From assembly GCF_017084525.1 (NCBI RefSeq), contig NZ_CP070950.1, positions 2,294,001-2,358,000 on the forward strand: a stretch of DNA of 64,000 bases, written 5' to 3'. This DNA is from Conexibacter sp. SYSU D00693. GTDB taxonomy: Bacteria; Actinomycetota; Thermoleophilia; Solirubrobacterales; Solirubrobacteraceae. This document shows, piece after piece, positions 42,142 to 51,500 of the stretch (positions are counted from its first letter, which is position 1; each line of letters starts with the position of its first letter). The translations under genes and the position numbers were made by a program. The notes under the pieces were generated by a model. That model did no database searches. It was given only the letters and a program-made list of their open reading frames with translations, and was not told the DNA's origin.

Positions 42142-44118
42142 ATGGGGGGCAGGACGCGGCGGGCCGCGGCGACCATGGCGGCGGCGCTCGCCGCACTCGG
42201 CGGCGCGCAGGCCGCCCCGGCGGCGAGCGTGCCGGAGCTCGCCAACCGCTGCGTGGCGCTCGAGGCGGACGGCGGCGGGCGCGTCGCGCCGCTCTTCAGC
42301 AAGCCGGCGACGCTCCACACCGTCCTGCTGCGCGACCGCGACGGGCGACTGCTCGCCGTCGACGGGCCACGCACGACGTGGACCACCGCGCAGCCGGGGC
42401 CGCGCGCCGAGTGGGCCGTCCGCCGCACCGGGCGCCGGACCGTCCTGCTGCGCTCGACCCACAGCGGCCGTGACCTGCGCCTCGCCGCGGACGGGCGCCT
42501 CAGCACCGTCGCGGTGCACGACGGCACGCCGCTGCGCATCACCGCCGCCGGCGCCTGCAGCCCGTTCCCGGAGGCCGGGCTCGACGCGGCCGGCACGCCC
42601 GGGCGTCCGACCCGCAAGGACGGCACCGTCCGGGGCTTCGCCGATCCCCACGTCCACCTCGCCGCCGACCTGCGCGCGGGCGGCCGCGTCATCCACGGCG
42701 CGGCGTTCGACCGCTTCGGCATCAGCCGCGCGCTCGGCGGCGACGAGCGCGACCACGGCCCGCGCGGCGCGCTGGACCTGACCGGCAACCTGCTGCGCGA
42801 CGGCGTCCCGGTCGGCACCCACGAGACCGACGGCTGGCCCACCTTCCGCGGATGGCCGACCCACGACACCAACACCCACCAGCAGACCTACTGGCGCTGG
42901 CTGGAGCGGGCGTGGCTGGGCGGGATGCGGCTCGTCGTCGCCCAGACCGTCGAGGACCAGCCCCTGTGCACGATCGAGCCGCTGAAGTCCCACAGCTGCG
43001 ACGAGATGGACACCGCGGAGCTCCAGGTCCGACGGCTGCGCGCGCTCGAGGACTACGTCGACGCCCAGGCCGGCGGTCCAGGTCGCGGGTTCCTGCGCAT
43101 CGTCACGGGCCCGGGGGCGGCGCGCAAGGCCATCGACGAGGGCAAGCTCGCCGTGGTCCTCGGCGTCGAGGCGTCCAACCTCTTCGGCTGCAGCCAGCTG
43201 CGGGGCGTGCCGGCCTGTGACCGCGACGACATCGACGCGGGCATCCGCCGGCTGCGGGCGCTGGGCATCCGCGCGGCGTTCCTCACCCACTGGGTCGACA
43301 ACGCGCTGGGCGGCGCGGCCCTCGAGGGTGGCGACAAGGGCCTGTTCATCTCGGCGATGCACACGGTCCAGACCGCGACCTCCTTCAAGACCGGCCCGTG
43401 CCCGGACCCGGCCCAGGGCGAGGAGCCGTCCCTCGTCGTCCCGTCTCCGCTGGAGGCGCTGGTCGGCCCGATCAGGTCGCTCTCCCCCGAGCCGCTGCCG
43501 CTCTACCCGCCCGGCCGGCAGTGCAACGCCCGCGGCCTGACGGACCTCGGGCGCTACGCGGTGCGCCGGATGATGGACGCCCACCTGCTGATCGACGCCG
43601 ACCACCTCGGCGAGTGGGGCCGGGAGGAGCTGTTGGAGCTCACGTCCGCGCGCGGCTACCCCGTCGTCTCGAGCCACACCGACACGGGCGGGCCGTGGAG
43701 CGCGTCGGAGCTGCGGCGCCTCTTCGCCGGGGGCGGCTTCGCCGCCGTGCGCGCGGAGGACGCCCCCAAGCTGCCGGAGGCGACGATCGGCCTCGCCACG
43801 CGCCACGGCACGCCGTTCGGCGTGGGCCTGGCGACCGACACCGGGGGCTTCGCGACGCAGCCCGCGCCGCTCGCCGGGACGCGACGCCCGCCGCTGGCCT
43901 ACCCCTTGCGCTCCCACGACGGCAAGGTGCGCTTCGACCGCCAGCGCACCGGCGAGCGCGTCTTCGACCTCAACGCCGACGGCGTCGCGCACTACGGCCT
44001 CCTGCCCGACCTGCTCGCCGACGTCGCCCGCCAGCCCGAAGGCCGGCGGGCGCTCGGCGTCCTGTTCCGCGGCGCGGAGGCCTACCTGCGCACGTGGGAG
44101 CGCACGGGCAGCCGCTAG
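42142..44118 (+). CDS. Secreted membrane-dipeptidase-like metallohydrolase
   Basis: A 658-aa exported protein: signal peptide (~1-27), a ~130-residue N-terminal domain with short beta units, then an amidohydrolase-type domain with the metal motif FADPHVHLAADL (~170), later VLGVEASNLFG, AFLTHWVDN, MMDAHLLIDADHLG and VVSSHTDTGG. The order of His/Asp/Glu motifs recalls peptidase M19 (membrane dipeptidase), but identity is weak. It could act on dipeptides or another amide outside the cell. Confidence 0.65.
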   Translation: MGGRTRRAAATMAAALAALGGAQAAPAASVPELANRCVALEADGGGRVAPLFSKPATLHTVLLRDRDGRLLAVDGPRTTWTTAQPGPRAEWAVRRTGRRTVLLRSTHSGRDLRLAADGRLSTVAVHDGTPLRITAAGACSPFPEAGLDAAGTPGRPTRKDGTVRGFADPHVHLAADLRAGGRVIHGAAFDRFGISRALGGDERDHGPRGALDLTGNLLRDGVPVGTHETDGWPTFRGWPTHDTNTHQQTYWRWLERAWLGGMRLVVAQTVEDQPLCTIEPLKSHSCDEMDTAELQVRRLRALEDYVDAQAGGPGRGFLRIVTGPGAARKAIDEGKLAVVLGVEASNLFGCSQLRGVPACDRDDIDAGIRRLRALGIRAAFLTHWVDNALGGAALEGGDKGLFISAMHTVQTATSFKTGPCPDPAQGEEPSLVVPSPLEALVGPIRSLSPEPLPLYPPGRQCNARGLTDLGRYAVRRMMDAHLLIDADHLGEWGREELLELTSARGYPVVSSHTDTGGPWSASELRRLFAGGGFAAVRAEDAPKLPEATIGLATRHGTPFGVGLATDTGGFATQPAPLAGTRRPPLAYPLRSHDGKVRFDRQRTGERVFDLNADGVAHYGLLPDLLADVARQPEGRRALGVLFRGAEAYLRTWERTGSR

Positions 44119-44130
44119 CCGCGGCGCGGG

Positions 44131-44433
44131 TCAGTCGTCGATGTCGTCGCCCTCGATCGCGTTGGCGTTGCGGGCGGCGATGTCCTCCTTGGCGGTGGGC
44201 TCGCTGTTCGAGCGGGCGCCGACCGGCGTGTGCGACTGCCCGTCGCCCGGGAAGACCATCCCGTCGGCGGGCGCGCGCGGGTCCTCGCGGGTGTCGTAGG
44301 GGTCGGGGTGCTCGGTCGGGTCGGGCTCGCCCACCGGCGTGTTCAGCGACGAGTACGGGGTCGCGTCCCGCGACTTGTCGCCCGGGTCCTTGCCGGGGGT
44401 CTCGGGGAAGCCGCTGGTCTCGGGGTCAGCCAT
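44131..44433 (-). CDS. Small acidic disordered protein of unknown function
   Basis: A 100-aa protein rich in Asp, Glu, Pro, Gly, Ser and Thr, ending EGDDIDD; no hydrophobic core or Cys. Likely intrinsically disordered. It converges on the dipeptidase-like gene with a 12-bp gap. Codon use fits its neighbours and the ATG is clear, so it is probably real, but no function can be named. Confidence 0.55.
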   Translation of the reverse strand: MADPETSGFPETPGKDPGDKSRDATPYSSLNTPVGEPDPTEHPDPYDTREDPRAPADGMVFPGDGQSHTPVGARSNSEPTAKEDIAARNANAIEGDDIDD

Positions 44434-44542
44434 GAGGAGGGTGCTGCCCGTCGCGCGCCTCGCGCAACGCCCGGCTGTCCGCCCCGCCCTTCAAGTCCAT
44501 GCTTGCGCATGCAATGATGTGTCGGCGAGCAGGACGACGCCC

Positions 44543-45577
44543 ATGGCCGCCACCGCCTCCCTCCCTCACGAGCTCGACGGACATCGCCTCCTGCGCCGGG
44601 CGGCGCAGGCCGGCGCGCTCATCGGCGTGGCGGGCCTCGCGGTCGTCCTCACCCCCGGGCTGGGCGCCGTGCGCGACGAGCTCGCGGACGCCCACGCGGG
44701 GTGGCTCGCGGCCGCGGTCGCCCTCGAGGTCCTCTCCGGGATCTCCTACGTCCTGCTCTTCCGCGCGGTGTTCTGCCGGCGTCTGGGCTGGCGCACGAGC
44801 TGGGAGATCGGATGGTCCGAGCAGGCGGTCGGCTCCCTCGTGCCCGCCAGCGGCGCCGGCGGCCTGGCCCTCGGGGCGTGGGTGCTCCACCGGGGCGGGA
44901 TGCCGGCCGACCGCATCGCCCGCCGCTCGGTGGCCTTCTTCCTCCTCAAGAGCTCGGTGAACTTCGTGGCGGTGGCGGCGCTCGGGCTGCTCGCGGCGGC
45001 GGCGCTCATCGGGCCCGACCTGCCCCTGGCGCTCACCCTCGTGCCGGCGCTCATGTCCGTGGCCGCGCTCGCGGCCGTCGTCGCGCTGCCGCGCCTGGGT
45101 CCGGGCCGCGCGGCGCGTGAGGACGACGGCCGCCTGCGCCGCGGCTGGGCCGCCGTCCGCGTGAGCGTCGTCGACGGCGTCCGCGAGGCCGTCGCGCTCG
45201 TGCGCTCGGGCGACTGGATGGCGATCGCCGGCGCGGTCGGCTACTGGGCGTTCGACAACGCGGTGCTGTGGGCGACCTTCCACGCGTTCGGCGCGGACGT
45301 CTCGCTCACCGTCGTGCTGCTCGGCTACCTCATCGGCCAGCTCGGCGGCCTGCTGCCCCTGCCGGGCGGCGTCGGCGGGATCGACGGCGGCCTCATCGGG
45401 ACGCTCGTGCTCTTCGGCGCGCCGGGCGCGGTGACCGCGGCGGCCGTCGTCGCCTACCGCCTCGCCCAGTTCTGGGTGCCGCTGCTCGTCGGCGCCGTCG
45501 CCTTCGCCTCGCTGCGCCGCGACCTCGTCGGCGAGCGCGAGCAGCCGGCGCGGCTGCGGCTGGCCGCCTGCACGTAG
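44543..45577 (+). CDS. Lysylphosphatidylglycerol synthase TM region-like (YbhN/UPF0104) membrane protein
   Basis: A 344-aa membrane protein with about eight TM helices. Family signatures: GWLAAAVALEVLSGISYVLLFRAVF, EQAVGSLVPASGAGGLALGAWVL, and LLPLPGGVGGIDGGLIG near the C-terminus. Relatives are MprF flippase-like domains and YbhN; the lysyl-transferase part is absent. It may move lipids or glycolipids. ATG at 44543 starts just before the first helix. Confidence 0.85.
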   Translation: MAATASLPHELDGHRLLRRAAQAGALIGVAGLAVVLTPGLGAVRDELADAHAGWLAAAVALEVLSGISYVLLFRAVFCRRLGWRTSWEIGWSEQAVGSLVPASGAGGLALGAWVLHRGGMPADRIARRSVAFFLLKSSVNFVAVAALGLLAAAALIGPDLPLALTLVPALMSVAALAAVVALPRLGPGRAAREDDGRLRRGWAAVRVSVVDGVREAVALVRSGDWMAIAGAVGYWAFDNAVLWATFHAFGADVSLTVVLLGYLIGQLGGLLPLPGGVGGIDGGLIGTLVLFGAPGAVTAAAVVAYRLAQFWVPLLVGAVAFASLRRDLVGEREQPARLRLAACT

Positions 45578-45607
45578 GCGGCGGCCAGCCGGGGCGCGCA
45601 GGTTCGG

Positions 45608-46066
45608 CTAGGCGACCGTGACCCAGCCGGTCTTGTAGAGGACGATCTCCTCCTCGCCCTTCGAGACGCAGAACTGCACGTAGGCGGTGCCCTTCTTGAG
45701 CTTGCCCTTCGAGCCCTTCTCGACCTTGTCGATGGTGAAGGTGGCGGTGCGCGAGGTGCCGTCGCAGGTGAACTTGCCGCGGTGGCTCTGCAGCCACGCG
45801 CTGGCGACCTTGCTCGAGCCCTCCTTGGTGAGACGGGCGTCCTTCTTGCCCGAGGCGCTCTGCTTGGCGGAGACCCACAGGGCCGCGCCGCCGCTGCACT
45901 GGTAGGTGACCTTGAGGGTCGCCTTGGACTTCGACGTGCGCTTGATCTTGCCGACGAACGTGGCCTTGGCGTTCGGGTCGGTCTGCTGCTGGGCGGAGAC
46001 CGTGGCCGGGACGGTGGCGGTCGCGACGGCGACGGCCAGCGCGGAGACGACGAGCTTGGGCTTCAT
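45608..46066 (-). CDS. Small secreted protein of unknown function
   Basis: A 152-aa exported protein: signal peptide (~1-25, ending VSAQQQ), then a Lys-rich beta-type domain with VTYQCSGG, FTCDGTSRTATFTID and YVQFCVSK containing three Cys. ATG at 46066 is chosen because the signal peptide begins there. No family is recognised. Confidence 0.7.
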   Translation of the reverse strand: MKPKLVVSALAVAVATATVPATVSAQQQTDPNAKATFVGKIKRTSKSKATLKVTYQCSGGAALWVSAKQSASGKKDARLTKEGSSKVASAWLQSHRGKFTCDGTSRTATFTIDKVEKGSKGKLKKGTAYVQFCVSKGEEEIVLYKTGWVTVA

Positions 46067-46152
46067 GGGCAGCAGTCTCAGTGGACCGGAGCGTCCGCCT
46101 GGTACGGGCAGCACGACTTCGCCGAGCAGCCCCGACCGTCCGGCGCGCGCGG

Positions 46153-46860
46153 TCAGCCGCTGAGCGCAAGCCCGTAGAGGACGGCCGCCACGGAGGTGGC
46201 GAGGTTGAGGCTCGAGACGCCGTCGCGCATGGGCAGGGCGACCGACGCGTCGGCCCGGGCGAGCAGCTCGGGCGTCAGGCCGTCGCGCTCGGTGCCGAAG
46301 GCCAGGACCGCCCGCGGCGGCACCGCGCGCGCCGGCGCGCCGCCAGGGGCCAGGCAGACGAGCGGGCGGTCGCCCGTGCGCACCGTGCGCAGCCGGTGGA
46401 CGGGCAGCGCGAAGTGCAGTCCGGCTGCGCCGCGCAGCGCGTCCGGGTGCCAGGGGTCGGTGCGGCCGGTGGTCAGGACGCCGGCCGCGCCCGCGGCGGC
46501 CGCGACGCGCACGCACGCGCCGAGGTTGCCCAGGTGGCGCGGGTCCTCGAGCAGGACGACGGGCGCGGGGCCGGGGTCGGCGAGGACCGCGTCGGCGTCG
46601 GGCTGGTCGGGCCGGCGGGCGACCGCGACGACCTGCGCCCGCGGGACGACCGCGACCAGGGCCTCGTGCTCGACCACCTGCGCCTCGAGGACCACGTCGG
46701 GCGCAAGCCGCGCGCGCAACGCCTCCAGCTCGTCGGGGTCCGCGGTCCAGACGCCCAGCAGCTCACCGCCGAAGCGCACGGCGTGCTTGCACGCGTGGAA
46801 GCCCTCGAGCACCACGAGCCCCGGGTCCTTGCGCGCCGCGGCGACCTCCTGGAGCTCCAC
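46153..46860 (-). CDS. TrmH/SpoU family RNA 2'-O-methyltransferase
   Basis: A 235-aa SPOUT methyltransferase with an N-terminal substrate-binding domain (EGFHACKHAV) and knot motifs VLLEDPRHLGNLGACVRVA (motif 1), LAFGTERDGLTPELL (motif 2) and LPMRDGVSSLNLATSVAAVLY (motif 3). It would methylate a ribose in rRNA or tRNA using SAM. The first motif has D-P-R-H-L-G-N, close to the usual N..N pattern. GTG at 46860 is the best start. Confidence 0.9.
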   Translation of the reverse strand: MELQEVAAARKDPGLVVLEGFHACKHAVRFGGELLGVWTADPDELEALRARLAPDVVLEAQVVEHEALVAVVPRAQVVAVARRPDQPDADAVLADPGPAPVVLLEDPRHLGNLGACVRVAAAAGAAGVLTTGRTDPWHPDALRGAAGLHFALPVHRLRTVRTGDRPLVCLAPGGAPARAVPPRAVLAFGTERDGLTPELLARADASVALPMRDGVSSLNLATSVAAVLYGLALSG

Positions 46861-46913
46861 GCGCGCATCGTCGCACCGCGCGATCCCGCCGCGCTCGCCA
46901 CCATGAGCCCGGC

Positions 46914-47261
46914 ATGCTCGGCGAGCACGCCCCGCACAACGCGATGGTCGAGCCCGACGAGGTCGCCCGCTTCCACGACCGCTGCAGCCCGCTGATGCGC
47001 GAGCTGCTCGACGGCCTGGCCCGCGCGCCCGACCGCCCGAGGCCGTTCCCCGAGGTGGAGGACGCGATCGGCTGGCCGCGGCGGCGGATCGCGTCCGTGC
47101 TCGGCGGCGTGGCCCACCTGCGCCGCACCGAGTTCGAGGGCCGGCGCCCGTACCGCTTCCTCGACGACCGTCGCTCGCCCTCGCGACGCTGGGAGATCTG
47201 GATGGACGCCGGCCAGGCGGCTGCCCTGCGTGCCGCGCAGGCCGACGGCCAGCCGCGATGA
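46914..47261 (+). CDS. Small protein of unknown function, possible winged helix
   Basis: A 115-aa basic protein. Pattern PLMRELLDGL, PFPEVEDAIGWPRRRIASVLGG, FEGRRPYRFLD and ending WMDAGQAAALRAA suggests a helix-turn-helix/winged-helix fold, but no named family is sure. It lies 7 nt before the AraC-type gene and probably shares its transcript. Confidence 0.6.
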   Translation: MLGEHAPHNAMVEPDEVARFHDRCSPLMRELLDGLARAPDRPRPFPEVEDAIGWPRRRIASVLGGVAHLRRTEFEGRRPYRFLDDRRSPSRRWEIWMDAGQAAALRAAQADGQPR

Positions 47262-47268
47262 TGCGCCG

Positions 47269-47703
47269 GTGGCCCACGTCCCCGCCGACCGGCACCTCCT
47301 CCGGGCCAAGGACCTGGTCGACGCCCGCTACGCCGACCCGCTGACCGTCGACGACCTCGCGGCCGCTGCGGGCCTCTCGCGCGCGCACTTCAGCCGCGAG
47401 TTCCGCCGGGCCTTCGGCGAGCCGCCGCACGCCTACCTCCTCACCCGCCGCCTGGAGCGCGCCGCCGCGCTGCTGCGCACGACCGACCACAGCGTGGCGG
47501 AGGTCTGCCTCGCCGTCGGGCTGCGCAGCGTCGGCTCGTTCACCTCGTCGTTCACCCGCACCTTCGGCCGCCCGCCGACGGCCTACCGCGCCGCCCACCC
47601 GCCGGCCTCCCACCTCGCCCGCGTGCCCGCGTGCGTCGTGCGCGCCTACAGCCGCCCGCAACGCAGCACAGACGGAGAAGACAGCCGGGCCGCCGCGCTC
47701 TAG
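47269..47703 (+). CDS. AraC family regulator (DNA-binding domain only)
   Basis: A 144-aa protein: complete AraC double HTH (LTVDDLAAAAGLSRAHFSREFRRAFG and SVAEVCLAVGLRSVGSFTSSFTRTFG in part, then PPTAYR) with a short C-terminal tail. It is followed 11 nt later by a VOC protein; AraC-VOC gene pairs of this kind are common in actinobacteria, with the VOC protein as probable partner or target. GTG start at 47269. Confidence 0.9.
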   Translation: MAHVPADRHLLRAKDLVDARYADPLTVDDLAAAAGLSRAHFSREFRRAFGEPPHAYLLTRRLERAAALLRTTDHSVAEVCLAVGLRSVGSFTSSFTRTFGRPPTAYRAAHPPASHLARVPACVVRAYSRPQRSTDGEDSRAAAL

Positions 47704-47714
47704 CGTCGCCGCCC

Positions 47715-48143
47715 ATGATCAAGATCTCCAACACCCAGCTGTGGGTGCACGACCAGGACGAGGCGCTCGCCTTCTACACCGAGAAGCTCGGCATGGAGGT
47801 CCGCTCGGACGTCACCCTCGCCGAGATGGGCGACTTCCGCTGGCTCACGGTCGCCCCGCCCGGCCAGGAGAGCCCCGAGATCGTCCTCATGGCGATCCCC
47901 GGCGCGCCCGTCATGGACGAGGACAGCGCCGCGATGCTGCGCAAGCTCATGGCCAAGGGCTTCGCCGGCACGGTCTTCCTCACCACGGACGACTGCCAGG
48001 CCTCCTTCGAGGAGCTGCGCGCCCGCGGCGTCGAGTTCTCCGAGGAGCCCGAGGACCGGCCCTACGGCATCGACGCCGGCTTCCACGACCCGTCGGGCAA
48101 CTCGTTCCGCCTGACGCAGGTCAAGGAGCTCGCCGGCGCCTAG
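47715..48143 (+). CDS. VOC superfamily protein (glyoxalase/bleomycin resistance type)
   Basis: A 142-aa VOC protein with a two-module beta-alpha-beta fold: LWVHDQDEALAFYTEKLGM, FRWLTVAPPGQESPEIVLM, then FHDPSGNSFRL. Metal ligands of the family are only partly recognisable. Function could be isomerase, resistance-type binding or dioxygenase. Likely co-transcribed with the AraC-type gene before it. Confidence 0.9.
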   Translation: MIKISNTQLWVHDQDEALAFYTEKLGMEVRSDVTLAEMGDFRWLTVAPPGQESPEIVLMAIPGAPVMDEDSAAMLRKLMAKGFAGTVFLTTDDCQASFEELRARGVEFSEEPEDRPYGIDAGFHDPSGNSFRLTQVKELAGA

Positions 48144-48478
48144 CCGTCCTTCGGCGGCAGCGAGCGTGCGAAGGCGACGCCGCGGCGCACCCACGGCTCG
48201 AGGCCCTCGGGCGTGCGCACCCCGGCGTCGTCGACGCGCAGCCAGCCCTGCAGCTCGCGGCCGCGCATCTCGAACGGCCGCGCGTGGGGCTCGGCCAGCA
48301 GCGCGTCGGTGTCCTCCGGGGCGACCCGGACCATCAGCCCGCCCTGGCCGCTGGCCGCCACGGCCATGTGCCCGCCGACGAGGAAGGCGAGGCCGCCGAA
48401 CATGCGCTGCTCGACGACCCCTCCCTCCTCGCGCAGCAGGTCGCGGATCCGGGCGGCGAGCTCCTCGTCGTAGGCCAC
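48140..48478 (-). CDS. TfoX N-terminal domain family protein
   Basis: A 112-aa TfoX_N protein: MAYDEELAARIRDLL, VEQRMFGGLAFLVGGHMAVAA, then VRVAPEDTDALL. In Gammaproteobacteria TfoX/Sxy is a competence regulator. Stand-alone actinobacterial members are of unknown role. Its stop shares a CTAG with the VOC gene. Confidence 0.9.
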   Translation of the reverse strand: MAYDEELAARIRDLLREEGGVVEQRMFGGLAFLVGGHMAVAASGQGGLMVRVAPEDTDALLAEPHARPFEMRGRELQGWLRVDDAGVRTPEGLEPWVRRGVAFARSLPPKDG

Positions 48479-48509
48479 GACGGGATCATCGCTCGCCGCC
48501 CGGACCGCG

Positions 48510-51500
48510 TCAGCGCTCCGCGCGCGCGGCCACCGCGATGTCCGGGTCGTCGGAGAACACGCCGTCCACCCCGAGGTCGAGGACCATCCGCACCTCGGCC
48601 TCCAGGTCGCCGATCCCCGCCGGGTCCGACGACGAGCGCAGCTCGAGCGGCAGGAACGTGTTCTCGCGCCGGAACGTGTACGGGTGGACCAGGAGGCCCG
48701 CCGCGTGCGCGTCGCGGACGAACGACGTCGGCGTGCCCGAGCTGCCGTTGGCGTTGCGGGGCACGACGTAGTCCTTCGACGGCCCGACGCCGTCGGCGTA
48801 GCGCGCGATCGACCGCAGGCCCGCGGGCGTCGCCAGCTCGCCGTAGGTCCGCGTGTCGCCGACCGGCGTGGTCGCCGGCCCCGAGAGCAGCTGCACGAGC
48901 GGCACCTCGAGCTCCCGGTCCAGGTCGCGCAGGTTGCCCGTCTCGAAGGACTGCACGAACACCGGCGCGTCCTCGCGGTCCAGGCCGTTGCGCTCGAGCG
49001 TCCGCACCAGCGGGTGCTCCAGCGGCTTGCCGATCGACCGGAAGTACGTCGGGTGCTTCGTCTCGGGGTAGACGCCGACCTCGCGGCCGAGCTCGCGCGA
49101 GAGCCGGGCCCGCAGGTCGAGGACCTCCTGGAGGGTCGGCACCTCGAACAGCCCGTCGTACCGGGTGTTCTGCGGGCGCAGCTCCGGGATGCGCTCCTTG
49201 GCCCGCAGGGTCTTGAGCTCGCGCAGCGTGAAGTCCTCGGTGAACCAGCCGGTGATGGCCGTGCCGTCGATGGTCTTCGTCGTCCTGCGCGAGGCGAACT
49301 CCGGGTGCGAGGCGACGTCCGTCGTCCCGCCGATCTCGTTCTCGTGGCGGGCGACGAGCACGCCGTCCTTCGTGATCACGAGGTCGGGCTCGATGACGTC
49401 GGCCCCCTGCTCGGCCGCCAGCCGGTACGCGGCCAGCGTGTGCTCCGGGCGGTAGCCCGAGGCGCCGCGGTGGCCGATCACCAGCGGCCGGCGCTCGGCC
49501 GTCACGGGGCGCTCCCCGCGGCGGACCTCGTCCTGGCCGGGGCCCTCGTCGACGCGATCGGCCCCCGGGCCGGCGTCGACCCGGTCGTCGCCCTCGCCGG
49601 CGCAGATGACGTCCTCGCCCTTGTCGCCGGTGACCTCGTCGTCCCCGCCGCGGGCCACGATGACGTCGGCGTCGGGCGTCCCGACCAGCCGGTCCGGGCC
49701 GTCGGTGCCGACGATCGTCGCGCGACGCCCGCCGCACGTGAACCCCTGGGACGTCGTGCGCAGCCCGAGGACCGCCGGGTCGTGGTCGGAGGCCCGGTGG
49801 GCGTCGGGGCGGAAGTGGTCCGGGACCCCGTAGTAGGCCAGCGCGTCGGACTCCGGCGCGTTGATGTGCCAGACCGCCGCCCCGGTCACCTGGTCACGGA
49901 CCGCCGCCGTGACGAACGCGTGGTCGAGCGCGCCCTGCCCGCCGTCGAACACGTAGGACCAGCGGTCGCCCTCGTCGAGGAACCGCTCGAGCTGGTCCTC
50001 GAGGCCGTTGGCGCGCAGCACGTCGAGCGGGTCCTCGCGGCCGTAGGCGTTGAAGTCGCCCAGCAGCAGGACGTCCTCGTCGTCGGTGCTGCGCTGCAGC
50101 TCGCGCACCCACTCCTGCGTGCGCTGCGCCTGCCGGATGCGCGTGGCGTTGAAGCAGCTCTGCCCGTCGCCCTGGTCGGTGTCGGCGCCCGTCGCGCCGT
50201 CACAGCCCTTGGACTTCAGGTGGTTGGCCACCACGGTGAACCGCTCGCCGCCCGAGGCGAACGTCTGGGCGATCGGCTGGCGGCCCGGGTTGAACACCGG
50301 GTCGGCCAGCGCGACCGAAGCCCCCACGCGCTGGACGCGCCCTGGCTTGTAGATGAGCGCGACGGTGATCTCGTCGGTGCCGGAGAAGCTGGCCGGCACG
50401 GGCACCGAGGCCCACGTCCCTGGCCCGGCGTCGGCGTTGAGCGCGGCCACGAGGTCGTCGAGCGCCTGCCCGCCGTTGCTCTCCACCTCCTGCAGCGCGA
50501 GCACGTCCGCGTCCAGGCCGTTGAGCGCCTTGACCGCCTTCTGGCGCTGGCGCACCAGCTCCTCCGGCGTCCTCGCCCCGCGCCTGCCGAGCGTCGTGAA
50601 GTAGTTCAGGACGTTCGCGTCACCGACCTTGACGTCGCCACCGACCGGCCGGGGCGCCGCCCGACGCTCGCCGGCGTCCTGGAAGGCGACCGGCGCGGTC
50701 GGCTGCACGCGGAAGCGCGCGAAGTCGTAGGTCAGGACCCCCGTGAGGCCGGAGGTCGTGTCCCCGCGGCGGATCGGGTCGTCCGGCGAGCCGAGGTACG
50801 GGACCGGGCGCGGGTCGGACTGCGAGGAGCCGTCGTCGAGGACGACCGAGCGCCGTGCGTTGTCGGCGGCCACCGCACGCGCGGCCGGTCCGGGTTCGGC
50901 GACCTCCGTCGGCGAGGACAGCGGGCCCCCCTGGGAGAGCACGGCCTCGCCGAAGTCGTCGAGCTGGAAGTACTCGGTGAGCGCCAGCGCCTGCGGGAAC
51001 CGCACGCGCATGCCCTCCACCCGTTCGAGCGCCGACCGGTCGGCCGGCAGGGAGACGTCGACCGGCGCGGGCAGCCCGGCCCCGGTCTGGCAGACGCTGA
51101 GGCCGGACGGGCTGGTGAGCTCCGTCACGGTGTCGCCCGTCGCGTCACTGGAGCGCTTGAACTCCGCGACCGTGCCGACGACGCGGACGCGGTCGCCCGC
51201 CGCGACGTCCGGCGTGCTCGCGCCGTTGCCGAAGACGTAGAGCCCCTCCGAGGTGGCGGGGTCGCCGTCGCCCTGCGGGTCCTGGAGGAAGAGGCCGTTG
51301 AGCCGGTCGGCGCCCTGGAAGTCGCCGACCACGACGCCCTCGACCGCCACGCGCTCACCCACGCGCGTGGACTGCGCGCCGGAGCCCTGGACCTGGGCGA
51401 TCGTCGTCGCCGCGTCGCCGCAGGTCGTCGACGGTCCGGGCGGCGGTGTGACGACCCCCGCGTTGGGCTGGCCGAAGCTCGCCGCCGCCGGACCGGTCCA